Below are positions 10,751 to 22,968 of a DNA stretch of 64,000 nt, piece by piece; position 1 is the stretch's first letter, and every line of letters begins with the position of its first letter. The notes beneath the pieces were generated by a model. The model was not told the origin of the DNA. It made no database searches and saw only the letters and a program-made list of their open reading frames with translations. Made by a program: the position numbers and the translations under genes. This DNA comes from Hypericum androsaemum (Eukaryota > Streptophyta > Magnoliopsida > Malpighiales > Hypericaceae): positions 12,879,001-12,943,000 of the forward strand of contig OZ023192.1 in NCBI GenBank assembly GCA_963995505.1, given 5' to 3'.

Positions 10751-11785
10751 TGACACAAGCCTAATCTTAGGAGTACCTACTCGAGAAGTTCCAACTCAAG
10801 ACAAGTTCAACAAGAGGATGTTCTTGAGTTCTCTCCAAGTCTTATCTCCTATTTTTTGGAAGAAAGAGAGTGAAACTTGGCCAAGAAGTTTTGGCAGCAA
10901 AAAAAAAAGTATACCCTTCGTGCTGTTTCATTGAGTATATATAGTCCTTAACATGTTTTTAAAATCCGGACCGGAGCTATGACCCAGAATTTTTACCATT
11001 TTTAGGTCGGTCGGTCGGACCACCGATCGGATCAGAAATATTTTTACTTTTTAATTTTTAAATTATGTATGTATATACATATATACATACATCTATATAT
11101 ATGTATGTATGTATGTATGTTAAAATAGACTTATTTTTCATTAAAAAAAAGTAGACTTAATTTTTTTATCTCTCCACTCTATAAATCTACTTTATTTATT
11201 TATTTATTACTCTATAAACTTGTCAAATCAACTTTTTTTTCATCGAAAACTACCAAAAAAAGCCAATTTTGCCCACTTTTGTACGAACCGGGTTCGACCG
11301 GTCAGGGTGAACCTCAACCAGATTTAGTCTGGTTAGTACAGACCCCGATCAAAAGCCTAAAAATGACCCGCTCTTGTGCCCGATTCACAGTCTAATTAGT
11401 CAGACCACCGGTCAGACCGTATTTTTTAAAACTATGGTCCTTAACAATCATAGGATGACAGCCAAATCAAAGAAGATTTGGTCTGCTAGTAAACCAGCAA
11501 CCTGGGGACCATCTTACATCATCCTGTCCGGGACCCAGGTGCACAAAATATGAAAGCAGGGAATTGAAATGAAATAAGTCTCAGCGAGGCGAGTTTACAA
11601 TAAAACACTCAGTTTTTTAATTAAAGTAGAAATAAGTCCAAAAGCCCAGTCCGGCCCACGATCTTCACAGGTCCGTCTCAGCCCTTCCCACCGACTTGCC
11701 ACATTACCTTCAGACTTGGGATGGGTCAAAATCCCTAACCCCCAAATCGAACCCAGCCATTAATCCTTTCGTTCCTCCGCTCGAA
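10751..11785 (-). repeat. 3' LTR of the chromovirus, carrying a nested DNA transposon
   Basis: It is similar to 16466-17552 over its whole length. It contains a TATA-like ATATATA near the nested insertion and a TATG/TATA microsatellite inside that insertion. The last coding residues of the element run about 75 bases into this repeat. Confidence 0.8.
10952..11436. mobile_element. Small DNA transposon inside the 3' LTR
   Basis: It is bounded by the 8-base direct repeat GTCCTTAA (10944-10951 and 11437-11444). The ends are inverted repeats of the form CATGGTTTTAAAA, with one or two changes in this copy. The interior is rich in GGTCGG/GACCGG motifs and a TATG microsatellite. An 8-bp duplication suggests hAT. 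The same insertion with the same duplication exists in the other LTR. Confidence 0.75.
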
Positions 11786-12900
11786 TTCCTTGCCCACAAA
11801 GAACTAGAGGGATAACGGGCCTTCAAGTCAGAGTAGAATTCCCAGGTATCGTCTTGCTCTGTGGTGTTCTGCCAGTGCACAAGGACCTGGGTGGCAGCTT
11901 GGTTCTGTCGTTTGACCATTCGACGGTCAAGGATGGCAGCTAGTTCGCGCTCCAGAGTCAGCCCAGTAGGAATGTCCATGCCAACCCTTACATTCTCCCC
12001 AACACTCTTCTTCAACTGAGAGACATGAAAGGTTGGATGGATCTTGGCGGTTAGTGGGAGTTCCAAGGTGTACACGACTTTCCCGACCTTCTTGGGGTAA
12101 AGCTTGTGGTAGTACTTGTTTTGCAGGGACTGCTGCTTGTAGGGCTGTAGCTTGAGGAACACCATATCACCGATGGTGAACTCTCTCTCAGTGCGATGCT
12201 TATTGGCCTGTTACACCATCCTCTCTTGAGCCTTGGTCAGGTGGTGCTTGAACAACTTTAAGCTCTCTTCCCGTGCCGTCAAACTCCGATCCACCGCCTC
12301 CACCAGAGAATCACCTAAAAATAAGGGAGATGCAATGGTGGTGGACTGCCGTAGAGGGCCTCGAAAGGTGTGGTCTGAGCAGCAGAGTGGAACGTGGTGT
12401 TGTACTATCACTCATCTAAGCTCAACCAATTACTCCAGTCCTTCGAGTTCTCATAAGTCATGCACCTCAGGTATGTTTCGAGGCATCTGTTCACCACCTC
12501 AGTTTGCCCATCAGTTTGGGGATGATAGGTCGTGGACATTTTGAGCTAAACTCCTTGATGCCTGAACAGATGCTGCCAGAACTGACTTAGGAAAATTGAA
12601 CCCTTATCACTGATGATGCCTTCAGGAAGTCCATGGAACTTATACACATAATCCATAAACTTGCTAGCAATCGTAGCAGCCGTGTAGGGGTGTGACAAGG
12701 GAACAAAATGTGCATACTTTGTCAGCTTATCCACCACAATGAAGATGGTTCTTACCCCAGCAGACTTGGGCAGTCCATCTATGAAGTCCATGGAAATCAC
12801 CTGCCAAGCTCTTTCAGGGATGGGGAAGGGCTGGAGTAGGCCTGGCGATGCTGCGTGATCATACTTGCACCTTTGACAAACGTCACAGGCCCGGCATAAT
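11710..12900 (-). pseudogene. Integrase C-terminal half and chromodomain of the chromovirus (broken)
   Basis: The piece at 12546-12800 carries the integrase core (MDFIDGLP with the first catalytic Asp, and SDKGSIF with the second). The reading then shifts through 12211-12411 into 11710-12165. That last frame has the integrase C-terminal region (IHPTFHVSQLKKS) and a chromodomain (AILDRRMVKR, VLVHWQN, DDTWE). Chromodomains steer integration toward particular chromatin. At least two breaks separate the pieces, so no functional integrase is made. The final 25 or so residues are encoded inside the LTR. Confidence 0.85.
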
Positions 12901-13036
12901 TCCTAACTTGTTTTTCTACGCCCTTTCAAAAGAGAATGGATTGTAGCTTCTTCGTAGTAGCCGTGGCTCTAGAATGCCCCGCTTAGGGAGTAGAATGGTA
13001 GAAATAAATCAGTTTACTCCTCAGAGTTGGGTTAGC

Positions 13037-14602
13037 TCATACTACTATTTTCCCATTTCTGAGCAGCCTTCCTTTCACAACCACATATTCTCCTGGTTGT
13101 GCTTCCCCGCTTTGCAATTTAGCTATCAATTCTGCGAGCGTAGGGTCCTCCAAGAAAGTCTGCTGAACTTCATCTGCAAGTCCTTCGGTCGAGGCGTAGG
13201 AGATTGCCAACAACTGCATCCCATTATCAGGTAACTTTGAAAGGGCGTCTGCTGCCCTGTTCTCACTTCCTTTCTTGTACTTAATTTTATAGTCGTAACC
13301 GATCAATTTAGCTAACCATGAGTATTGACTAAAGGTCGAAAGCTTCTGGCTCAGTAAATACCTCAAGCTTTTATGATCAGTCCTAATCACAAACCTTCTC
13401 CCTACCAGGTAATGATGCCATTTGAGAACAGACATGACCACACGAGTAGTTCTTGTTCATAAGCAGACATAGCTCTATACTTGGGTTCATGTACTTTGCT
13501 GAAATAGGAAAGAGGATGTCCCCTCTGCATCAAGACGGCTCCTACCCGGACTCCAAAAGCGTCAGTCTCGATGACGAAAGTCTCTTTGAAATTTGGTAAG
13601 GCCAATACAGGTGTTGTCATCATCGCCTCTTTCAGCTGGTTGAATGCTTGGGTTGCTGTCTCATTCCATTCAAAACTTCCTTTCTTTAACAACATAGTCA
13701 TGGGCTTGCTGATCAGGCCATAATGCCTTATAAATCTCCGATAGTACCCACATAATCCGAGGAAGCTCCTTAGTTGCTTAAGTATTATTGGAATTGACCA
13801 GTTCTTCATGGCGTCAATCTTCTCTAGATCCGTGGAGACTCCTGCGGCACTGATTATATGGCCCAAATACTCCATGGTGGGAGAACTAAAGGTGCATTTG
13901 GACATCTTGGTATAGAAGGAATCCCTCCTCAAGGTGGACAGAACTATCTCCATATGTTCCAGATGCTGGTCAAAGGACGAGCTATACACCAGTATGTCAT
14001 CAAAGAACACGAGGACAAACTTCCTCAAAAATGGTTTGAACATGTCGTTCATCACTGACTAAAACGTAGCTGGTGCATCGGTTAAGCCAAACGGCATAAC
14101 CAAGAACTCGTAATGACCCTCATGAGTTCGAAAAGCTATCTTGTATACATCCCCCTGGCTCATCCTAATCTGATGAAATCCAGGCCTTAGATCCATCTTA
14201 GAAAAACCACTTTGCACCTCCCAACGCGTCGAGCAGCTCTTCTATAATAGGTATTGGGTACTTGTCTTTGTTAGTTATGTCATTCAAAGCCTTGTAATCC
14301 ACGCAGAATCTCCAACTCCCGTCCTTCTTCTTCTTCACTAGGACCACTGGTGATGCAAAATAACTTTGGCTATTTTGAATGATTCTGGCCTCTAACATCT
14401 CTTTTACCATCTTCTCCACCATGTCTTTTTGCTCTACAGAGTGTCTATAGGGCTTGAGATTTACTGGCTGGCTCCCCACCTTCAAGGAAATATGATGGAC
14501 TTGGCTTCTGCAAGGTGGCAACCCCTTCGGTTCCTGGAAAATATCGGTAAAGTTAGCCAGCAGCTGCTGGAGTTCTACGGGTACGTTCTTCTCTTTTATC
14601 AC
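13037..14602 (-). pseudogene. Reverse transcriptase and RNase H of the chromovirus (broken)
   Basis: 14198-14602 holds the N-terminal fingers and palm (VVLVKKKKDGSWRFCVDY). 13402-14055 holds the catalytic palm with FFDDILVYS (the Y/F-x-DD box) and the thumb, leading into RNase H (FVIETDAFGVRVGAVLMQ). 13037-13441 has the end of RNase H (IRTDHKSLRYLL) and the start of the integrase region. Frameshifts or stops between about 14055 and 14200 and near 13400-13440 split the polyprotein. Confidence 0.87.
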
Positions 14603-14926
14603 TTGCTTCTTCTCTCAGACTTCAGCTGGTCTAATCAGGGCCAGACTACAGAACTCGACCTGGGAATGCCCCCATTAAACTGAGATTAGCTTACACATAC
14701 TCCTGGTAGATGTCTCTCTCAATTGGCTCTTGTGAGATCCCCTCAACACTAATCTAGACCCATTAATCATGAAGTCCATTATCAATTCCTTAAAATCCCA
14801 CTAAATTTTGCCCAAAGTTTTCAGCCATTGAACTCCTAGCACCATGTAATAGCCCCCAATAGGAAGTATTAGTGCATCAGTGACAAACTCGCGATTGTGT
14901 ATAGACCACTTGAACCCTTTACAAAT

Positions 14927-15350
14927 CTAAGAACAAAGAACATCACAACCGTTTGCAACCCTCACCTTCACAGCAGCATAATCCTCTAACTCACAACCCA
15001 AATTCTCTACCAATCGCTTGTCCAGGAAATTGTGTGTGCTACCTGAATCTATCAAGATAAACACAGGTTCATCTCCAACCTTTCCCATGACCTTCATGGT
15101 TTTATAGCCAGGTAGTGTATTTTCCATCATCGCGTGAGTAGATATCAGTAGTTTATCTTCCCCCTCATCCTCACAAAACAACAGCTCCCTCTCACAATCA
15201 TCTTCCTCTTCCTCTCCTTCAGGCACATCCCCCATATAGAGCCTCCCCCTCTTTATACACCTATGGTCAGGGCTATACCTTTCATCACAGTAGAAGCACA
15301 GTCCCTTCGCCCTCTTCTCCTCAATCTCGGCTCGTGATTTGAATCTCCCC
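14927..15350 (-). pseudogene. Zinc knuckle and aspartic protease of the chromovirus (broken)
   Basis: On the minus strand, a CFYCDERYSPDHRC zinc knuckle is encoded near 15268-15309. It is followed after an acidic linker by the protease motif ILIDSGSTHNFLD near 15014-15055, with the catalytic DSG intact. Stops occur upstream (a stop lies near 15353) and the frame ends at 14927, so it is detached from gag and from reverse transcriptase. Confidence 0.8.
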
Positions 15351-15688
15351 TAAGATCTAGGCCTGTTCAGGTTAAGGCTTGCGTTATAGGTAGTTCTGGG
15401 TGAGTTGTTGGGGTTGGGTTGGCTGGGGTTAGGACTTCTGTTATTGGCATATGGGAAATTGGGTTTGTTAGGCCTGTTGTGGTTGGTTTGGTGAGTTATG
15501 TAGGTATAATAGGGTCTGGTTTGTAACAGGGCAGGCTTGGTATATGGTTTGGGTGAGTTCTGGTTCCTATTCTAGATAGTTTCTGATAGTCTAGCCAAGG
15601 CAAAAGTATAGTATAATGTGGTTGGGAAGAATATTTTTACCGCGTCTATAATCTCGGGTTTCAAGCCTTGTAGGAGTATGGATATGGC

Positions 15689-16432
15689 TTAGGCAGGGGT
15701 TATAGTAACTCGGCTAAAAAGGATCTCAAATTCTATCTGGTAATCTAGGACAGTGTTTTCTTGCCTTAATCTCAGGAGATCTCTAAGAGGATCTTCGTAA
15801 GCCGTCTCACCAAACCTCTTCCTCATCTCTAACTTCATCTCCTCCCACTCAAGCTCACCCTCTCCCTCTCTGAATTTAACAAATCCTTGGTACCAATGTA
15901 ATGCCATCCCCTCTAAATGTATAACAACGAGTTTGATCTTGTTCTTTTTCTCTACCTCTTCCATGGAAAAGTAATGATTACATTTGACAGACCAACTACT
16001 AAAATCTTCACCATCAAAGTAAGGAAAGTCTATCTTATGATTCTTCCTACCGAATCTGTGTTCTGTTTTACATGAGTCAATGGTTACCTCAGTCCTCTTG
16101 CCTCTAGGCGTCTCTACAGCTTCCTCACCACCAGATCTGTGTGTTCCTCCAATAAAAACCCCAGATCTTGCAGTGGATGACCTAGCAGCAGTAGATCCAG
16201 TGGTTTTCGCAGCTTCTTCCTCACCAGAAGCTCCCTTCTGTGCCAAGCTCTGGTTCTCAACGTGCAACCCTACCATTTGAGACTCGAGATCATCAAATCT
16301 CTGCCCCCATGCAGCCGTGTTATCATCTACTCTTCCCATCCTCTCATCGACGGTCTGCTTAAGCTTGGCAGTCACACTTCTGACAATCTCAGCAAGTTCG
16401 TCGATCTTCATTCTGCAAAAGAATGGTGTCAA
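15689..16432 (-). pseudogene. Gag of the chromovirus (3' end truncated by a stop)
   Basis: The open frame of 247 codons begins just inside the 5' LTR and primer site. An N-terminal coiled region is followed by a retrotransposon-gag domain (KIDFPYFDGEDF, MALHWYQGF, WEEMKLEMRKRFG, LLRLRQ). The frame closes early at 15689 in the middle of the capsid-like domain. The remainder continues interrupted down to the zinc knuckle. Confidence 0.83.
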
Positions 16433-16664
16433 GCTTAGGCGAGGAAGGTAAGCTCTGATACCAAATGATACAAGCCTAACCTCAGGAGTACCTACTCGAG
16501 AAGTTCCAGCTCAAGACAAGCTCAACAAGAGGATGTTCTTGAGTTCTCTCCAAGTCATATCTCCTACTTTTTGGAAGAAAGAGAGTAAAACTTGGCCACG
16601 AAGTTTTGGCAGAAAAAAAAAGCATACCCTTCCTGCTATTTCATTGAGTATATATAGTCCTTAA

Positions 16665-16843
16665 CATGGTTTTAAAACCCGGCCCGGAGCTACGACCCAG
16701 AATTTCTACCGTTTTCTAGGTCGGCCGGTCGGACCAAAAATATTTTTATTTTTTTATTTTTTAAATAATATATATACACACATATATATATATATATATA
16801 CACACACATATATATATACATACATATATATACACATATATAT

Positions 16844-16884
<41 letters not shown>

Positions 16885-17205
16885 GGTTAAAATAGACTTA
16901 TTTTTTTATTTAAAAAAGTAGACTTAATTTTTTATCTCTCTACTCTATAAATCTTCTTTTTTATTTTTTTATTACTCTATAAACTTGTCAAATTAACTTT
17001 TTTTCCTCGAAAACCACCCAAAAAAGCCAATTTTGTACGAACCGGGTTTGATCGGTCAGGATGAACCTCAAAATTGACCGGTCTGACCAGATTTGGTCCG
17101 GTTAGTACAGACCCCAGTCAAAAGCCTAAAAACGACCCGCTCTTGTGCCTGATTCGTGGTCTAACTGGTCGGACCACCTGTCGATCCATATTTTTTAAAA
17201 CCATG
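16665..17205. mobile_element. Small DNA transposon inside the 5' LTR
   Basis: The inverted ends CATGGTTTTAAAA and TTTTAAAACCATG are nearly perfect here. GTCCTTAA flanks it at 16657-16664 and 17206-17213. It occupies the same site as the 10952-11436 insertion, so it was present in the LTR of the parent element before this copy transposed. Confidence 0.78.
16770..16884. repeat. Mixed AT/CA microsatellite
   Basis: About 115 bases of alternating TA and CA dinucleotide runs inside the nested transposon. The other LTR has a shorter TATG/TATA run at the same place. Confidence 0.9.
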
Positions 17206-17552
17206 GTCCTTAACAATCATAGGATGACAGCCAAATCAAAGAAGATTTGGTCTGCTAGTAAAACAGCAACCTGGGGACTAGCTTACATCATCCTGTCCGA
17301 GACCCAGGTGCACAAAACATGAAAGCAAGGAATTGAAATAAAATAAGTCTCAACGAGGCGAGTTTACAATAAAACACTCAGCCTTTTAATTGAAGTGCAA
17401 ATAAGTCCAAAAGCTCAGTCCGGCCCACGATCTTCACAGGTCCGTCTCGGCCCTTCCCAACGACTTGCCATGTTACCTTCAGACTTGGGATGGGTCAAAA
17501 TCCCTAACCCCAAATCAAACCCAGCCATTAATCCTTCCGTTCTTCTGCTCGA

Positions 17553-18144
17553 TCCCCCAGTTCGGCGATGGGTCAATCTATTATATGAACTAATTTGATA
17601 AACAAAACAAGAAAGAATGGTATTTTTTTTTCTAGGGGAGAAAGAAGGTTAAATTCCTGAAGTGGCGAAACAAATGGCAAAGGCTGCGGGTGGTACGGGG
17701 CCTACGGGCTACAAAAAATTGATAAGGGCACTCTTCGGTCATCCGATTTCTTCAAAGGAAAGGGTGTGTGGATAGATAGTCAAAAATGGAGACCGGATAG
17801 CGTTCCCAATCCTTGCCTACGAAGAAACAACGCAAGGACTTCTTTTCCACGCTGTCATTGCCCGTCTCTTAAATGACCAAATCACCCCCAGCGTCCCACC
17901 CTCCATAACAAGACACTCGAGTGCAGAAAGGTCATTTCAACACAATTTCCTAAAAAGTCACCGACCTCTTAAACCCTTTTCCTCTTTGTCCCTTCCCTCT
18001 TAAAAAATTGAAAAAAAGGAGAACAAAAAAGCGAAAAGAAAAGAGAATAAAGCTAAGAAGCGAAATCCCGGCGAGATTGTAACCGTTACTTCGTCCGCCG
18101 GAATCGTTGCCGGAGATATCGCCTGAAGCGGCGTATCCGGCGAG
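17553..18144 (+). promoter_or_regulatory. Promoter and leader region of the GBPL3-type gene
   Basis: This holds no coding sequence of its own. From about 17990 it becomes purine-rich (AAAAG/GAAAA runs), then GC-richer with CCGGCGAG repeats up to the ATG, which looks like a 5' untranslated leader. No clear TATA box was identified. Confidence 0.5.
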
Positions 18145-21100
18145 ATGTTCAAGATGTTTAACCGAGGAGGAGGAGGGAGGGAGAGCGACTCGTCGCCCTC
18201 GGGATCTTCGGTGTCGCCGATGTCACCGTCTCCTTCTCCGCCGATGTCTTATTCTGCCCCGCCGGTGACTGGCCCCGCGAGGCCGATCCGCCTCGTCTAC
18301 TGCGACGAGAAGGGGAAGTTCCGGATGGATCCGGAGGCCGTCGCGGCGCTGCAGCTGGTGAAGGGGCCCGTCGGCGTCGTCTCCGTCTGCGGCCGGGCTC
18401 GTCAGGGAAAGAGCTACATCCTTAACCAGGTACGAGCGAGTTAGGGCTTTTGGAATTTTAGGGATTTTGGACTTCAATTTAGTGGATTTTGTTGGTCTAG
18501 GGTTTTTAATTAAAATAATTTGTAATTGTAGCTTCTTGGGAGGAGCAGTGGATTCCAAGTGGCGTCTACTCACCGGCCGTGCACGAAAGGGCTCTGGCTT
18601 TGGAGTGCGCCTTTGAAGAGGACTGCTCTTGATGGTAGTGAGTACAATCTCCTACTGCTAGATAGTGAAGGCATTGATGCTTATGATCAAACTGTAAGTT
18701 TTTCGTATTCATTTTGACCGTCTTTCGGATGTAGAAGTTTGTGTTTTGTGCTAAAAATGAACTTATTTGCTGTCTTTCACAGGGTACCTACAGCACTCAG
18801 ATTTTCTCCCTGGCTGTGCTCTTATCTAGCATGTTTGTTTACAACCAGGTCGGGGTTACTGCTTCTTCCGGGCAGAATGCTTAACTTGTGAATTGTGTTT
18901 GATACTTGATATGCTGACTGATTGTTTGTGATGCTTATTTAGATGGGCGGGATAGATGAAGCTGCACTTGATCGTCTCTCTCTTGTCACTCAGATGACAA
19001 AGCATATTCGTGTCAGAGCTTCCGGTGGAAAGAGTTCAGCTTCAGAACTTGGCCAGTTCTCGCCAATTTTCGTTTGGCTTCTAAGGGTACGTTGTTCAGA
19101 CGACAGTATGCCTCTTCCTTCATTACCCATTTCCTTTCAGAAAAATGGAGATAGCTTGATGTGATGTGGAATATTAATCAAATGTGTATAATCCTCCTGG
19201 TTTTTCTTTGCAGGACTTCTATTTAGATCTGGTCGAGGAAAATAAGAGGATTACCCCACGGGATTATCTGGAGCTTGCTTTGAGGCCTGTTCAAGGCAGT
19301 GGGAGGGACATAGCTTCCAAGAATGAGGTTAGCTTTCTTGTCCGGGTTTTTTTTTAGTATTTATTGACAACCATATCATGAGTAACATGGAGATACTGAT
19401 TTATAGATTCGAGATTCTATCAGAGCGTTGTTCCCGGATAGAGAATGTTTCCCTCTTGTTCGGCCTTTGAACAACGAGAAAGATCTCCAGCGGTTGGATC
19501 AAATATCGGTTAGCAATTTTGCCCTTTCTATTTAAAAATGTGGGATTTTTCCTTTTAAGCTGCATTCTTTAATATGGAATATGCATGCAGGTGGACAAGT
19601 TAAGGCCTGAGTTTCGTGCCGGATTGGATGCACTGATGAAATTTGTCTTTGAGAGAACAAGGCCCAAGCAAGTTGCTGGCACTACAATGACTGGACCGAT
19701 TCTTGTTGGTATCACAGAATCTTATCTCGAAGCTCTAAATAACGGTGCAGTGCCTACGATATCCTCTTCATGGCAGGTACTTATGCTACTTGGTTAAAAT
19801 GGCTGAGAAGTTGCTCTTGATGACATCCTTTTACTTACTTTGAACCAAAGTTCATGTGCCGGTATTAGCAAAGATGAAGCATCACTTTTGTATGATTACT
19901 TAATCTTTTATTATCACCATTGGATCTTCCCTTGTTTATGCTTGAAGTCCAGAAGTACATTAACAATCTAGTTGGGTAATGTTCTTTTCTAACGTGAAAG
20001 GAAGTTGTAGAATAGCAATATATTTTCATCTTTTGCTGAGGTTGTTAAAGACTGTTTGTCAGCTGATACTTTCCCTTTCAGAGTGTTGAAGAAGCTGAGT
20101 GCCGAAGAGCTTATGAGACTGCTACAGAGCTCTATATGTCAAGCTTTGACCGATCAAAGCCTCCTGATGAGGTTAGTGATGCTCATATATAATCATCTGC
20201 ATTCCCTGCCCACTTCCTAACTTTAGATCTTTTAGGGTTCTCTAAGGGAAGCATACGAGGAGGCTACTCAGAAAGCGCTTGAAGCATTTAATGCTAATGC
20301 TGTGGGCTCTGGTTCTGTGAGGAAGAAGTATGAGGGACTTGTCCACAAGTTTCTTAAGAAGGCCTTTGAGGTAATTAATACATAAATGAACATATTATTT
20401 TAACCTGTCAGATCAGTTACGTGTTTTGAGCCTTGTGAAGGATGTGGGGTTGTCTCAGAGAATATTATGTATGTCACCAAAAAATATCTGCCGACACTTT
20501 TGGAGCTCCGGTTCTTATAGCACTCACACCATACCTGGAAAGATTGCATGATTTTTTTCCAATCTGGAATTGATGTATTTACTGGCTTTATAGTTCATGC
20601 TTGATACATGTGCCAAGTGAGGCATAAACACTTCTTGGTTTGTTCTTATCAAATTTGCAGGAATATAAGAAGAGTGTATTTGTGGAAGCAGATTTGCAAT
20701 GTTCAAATGTTATTCAAAGCATGGAGAGGAGGCTGAGAGCAGCTTGTCACGCCTCTGACGCTAATGTTGATAATGTGGTGAAGGTAAGCATTGAAGACCA
20801 GCATCTCCATGAAGTGGTTGCCATTATTCCTTTTCGCAGGATAGAGAGTGCCTGCAGATTTTCAGGTTTTTCTTTTGATATTTGCAGGTTCTTGATGCAC
20901 TTATATCAGAATACGAAGCATCTTGCCACGGACCAAAAAAATGGCAGAAGTTAGCTTTTTTCCTGCAGCAAAGGTATTGATTAGCCTGCTTGTCTTTCCC
21001 TACACTACCTTTTCAAACTTTTGACCATAATTTTTATGTTTGTTTCTCAGTCTGGAAGTTCCAATACGCGACCTTGCAAAGAGGCTCACTGATCAAATTG

Positions 21101-22968
21101 GATCCGAGAAAACTTCCCTCATGTTGAAATGTCACTCACTTGAGGATAAGATGTCATTGGTTAACAAACAGCTTGAAGCTAGTGAGAAAAACAAGTCCGA
21201 GTATATGAAACGTTATGATGAAGCGATTAATGAGAAAAGGAAGCTTGCCGATGACTACATGAAACGCATATCGGATTTGCAGAGTAGCCGTAGTTCACTG
21301 GATGAGAGGTGCTCTAGCTTGGTGAAAGCATTGGACTCAACCAAGCAAGAGGCCACGGACTGGAAAAGAAAACATGACCACTTGTTATCAAAGCATAAAG
21401 CTGATGAAGATCAGGCCAGTTCTGAAATAGCAATTCTGAAGTCTAGAAGCAGTGCTGCTGAAGCAAGGTTGGCTGCCGCTCATGAGCAAACTAGCTCAGC
21501 GAAAGAAGAGGCGGCCGAGTGGAAAAGGAAGTATGACATTACCGTAAGAGAAACGAAAGCAGCTCTAGAGAAGGCAGCAATGGTTCAGGAACGCGCCACT
21601 AGAGAGACACAGCTTAGGGAAGATGCTATTAGGGAAGAATTTACCAGCCGTTTGGCAGCAAAGGTATTGTTTGCTTACCTGTCACTGTCCCTGTGCAAAT
21701 GCCATCCACACTTTGTGCATTATTACAGTTGTGGCCTCTATATTGAATTTGCAGGATGAAGAATTGAAGGAGAAAATTGGGAAGATGGAACACTCCGAGC
21801 AGTGTTTAATAACTTTGAATTCGGAGTTAAAGGTATGTCTTCTTCTTGGCCACATCCAGAAGAGGAATTCTGCCTCAGACATAGCAAGTTTGATCTAGCT
21901 TCTTTTTTTCTGCTACAAACATGCTTGGAGTTAATAACGTCTTCTGTTCAGGCTGCTGAATCCAAGTTGAAGAGTTATGATGCTGAAATATCATCACTTA
22001 GACTTGAAATGAAAGAGTTGGTTGAGAAGCTGGGGACTGCAAATTCAAGGGCCCAATCATATGAGCGTGAAGCTAGAATATTAGAGCAAGAGAAGATCAA
22101 CCTTGAGCAGAAATACCGGTCTGAATTTGAGAGGTTTGCAGAAGTTCAGGAAAGGTGTAGTCTCGCTGAAAAGGAAGCTAAGAGGGCAACAGAATTGGCT
22201 GACCGAGCACGGGTGGAGGCAGCATCTTCTCAGAAGGAGAAGAGTGGGTTTGAGAAACTGGCAATAGAAAGGTTAGCCCAATGTGAGAGAGCTCAAAGGC
22301 AAATAGATAGTTTGGAGAGACAGAAGACTGACTTGGCCGACGAAGTTGTCAGAATACGGCAATCGGAGATGGCTGCTGTTTCAAAAGTTACTTTACTGGA
22401 AGCAAGAGTTGAAGAAAGGGAGAAGGAAATAGAATCTCTGTTAAAATCAGACAATGAGGAAAGGGCGGTCACAGTCGAAGGGCTCCAAGATCTCCTTGAT
22501 TATGAGCGTAAAGCACATCAAGAAGCGAACAGAAGGGTTGAAGACTTATCTCGTCAACTGGAAGGTGCAAGGACCAAAGTTGATATACTTCAGCGGGAGC
22601 TGACATCAGTTCGTCTGAATGAAAGTGCTCTGGACAACAAGCTCAAGGCTGTTTCCCATAGTAAACGTCTAAGAGCAGAGGACGATGACATGGGTGTAGG
22701 GTCTGTTCAAGAGCATGGCAATAAGAGGTCCCGTAGCACTACAAGCCCTCTGAAGTACGCAGTACCAGAAGATGGTGGTTCGGTGTTCAAGGGTGACGAT
22801 AATCACAGTCAACAAACTGATCAAGAAGATTACACCAAGTTCACAGTGCAGAAGCTGAAGCAGGAACTGACAAAACATAATTTTGGTGAACAGGTCCTTC
22901 AGTTGAGGAATCCCAGCAAGAAAGAGCTCGTCGCTCTATACGAAAAATGCATTATCCAGAAGTCGTAG
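18145..22968 (+). CDS. GBPL3: Guanylate-binding-protein-like GTPase, GBPL3 type (14 exons, 1066 aa)
   Basis: Coding exons: 18145-18429, 18532-18693, 18783-18848, 18943-19086, 19214-19327, 19407-19508, 19591-19776, 20082-20171, 20236-20370, 20661-20783, 20888-20973, 21051-21663, 21755-21832 and 21952-22968. All introns are GT-AG, and only the 11/12 junction splits a codon. The N-terminal 45 residues are Ser/Pro-rich. The dynamin-related GBP GTPase domain follows: P-loop GRARQGKS at 83-90, DSEG at 139-142, and the GBP guanine-specificity Arg-Asp at 219-220, split by an intron. A helical middle domain precedes a coiled coil from about residue 500 to 950. The C-terminus (KLKQELTKHNFGE to KKELVALYEKC) is SAP-like. 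Length and ends match Arabidopsis GBPL3, which forms defence-activated nuclear condensates and works at the nuclear periphery. The role here is by homology. Confidence 0.93.

Larger units (their letters stand above)
10751..17552 (-). mobile_element. Decayed Ty3/Gypsy chromovirus with full-length LTRs
   Basis: The minus-strand element has two long direct repeats (10751 to about 11785 and 16466 to about 17552), both starting TGA(C/T)ACAAGCC on the plus strand. A perfect initiator-Met primer site, TGGTATCAGAGC, sits two bases inside the 5' LTR (complement of 16452-16463). Between them, in order on the minus strand, are gag, a zinc knuckle, aspartic protease, reverse transcriptase, RNase H, integrase and a chromodomain, all interrupted by stops and frameshifts. 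The chromodomain and gag style resemble Reina-type chromoviruses, but the clade is tentative. I found no convincing target duplication, and the right-hand LTR boundary is only set by where similarity stops. Confidence 0.88.
16466..17552 (-). repeat. 5' LTR of the chromovirus, carrying the same nested DNA transposon
   Basis: This is the partner of 10751-11785. The main length difference is the microsatellite within the nested insertion, which here has expanded as mixed AT/CA repeats. Confidence 0.8.
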
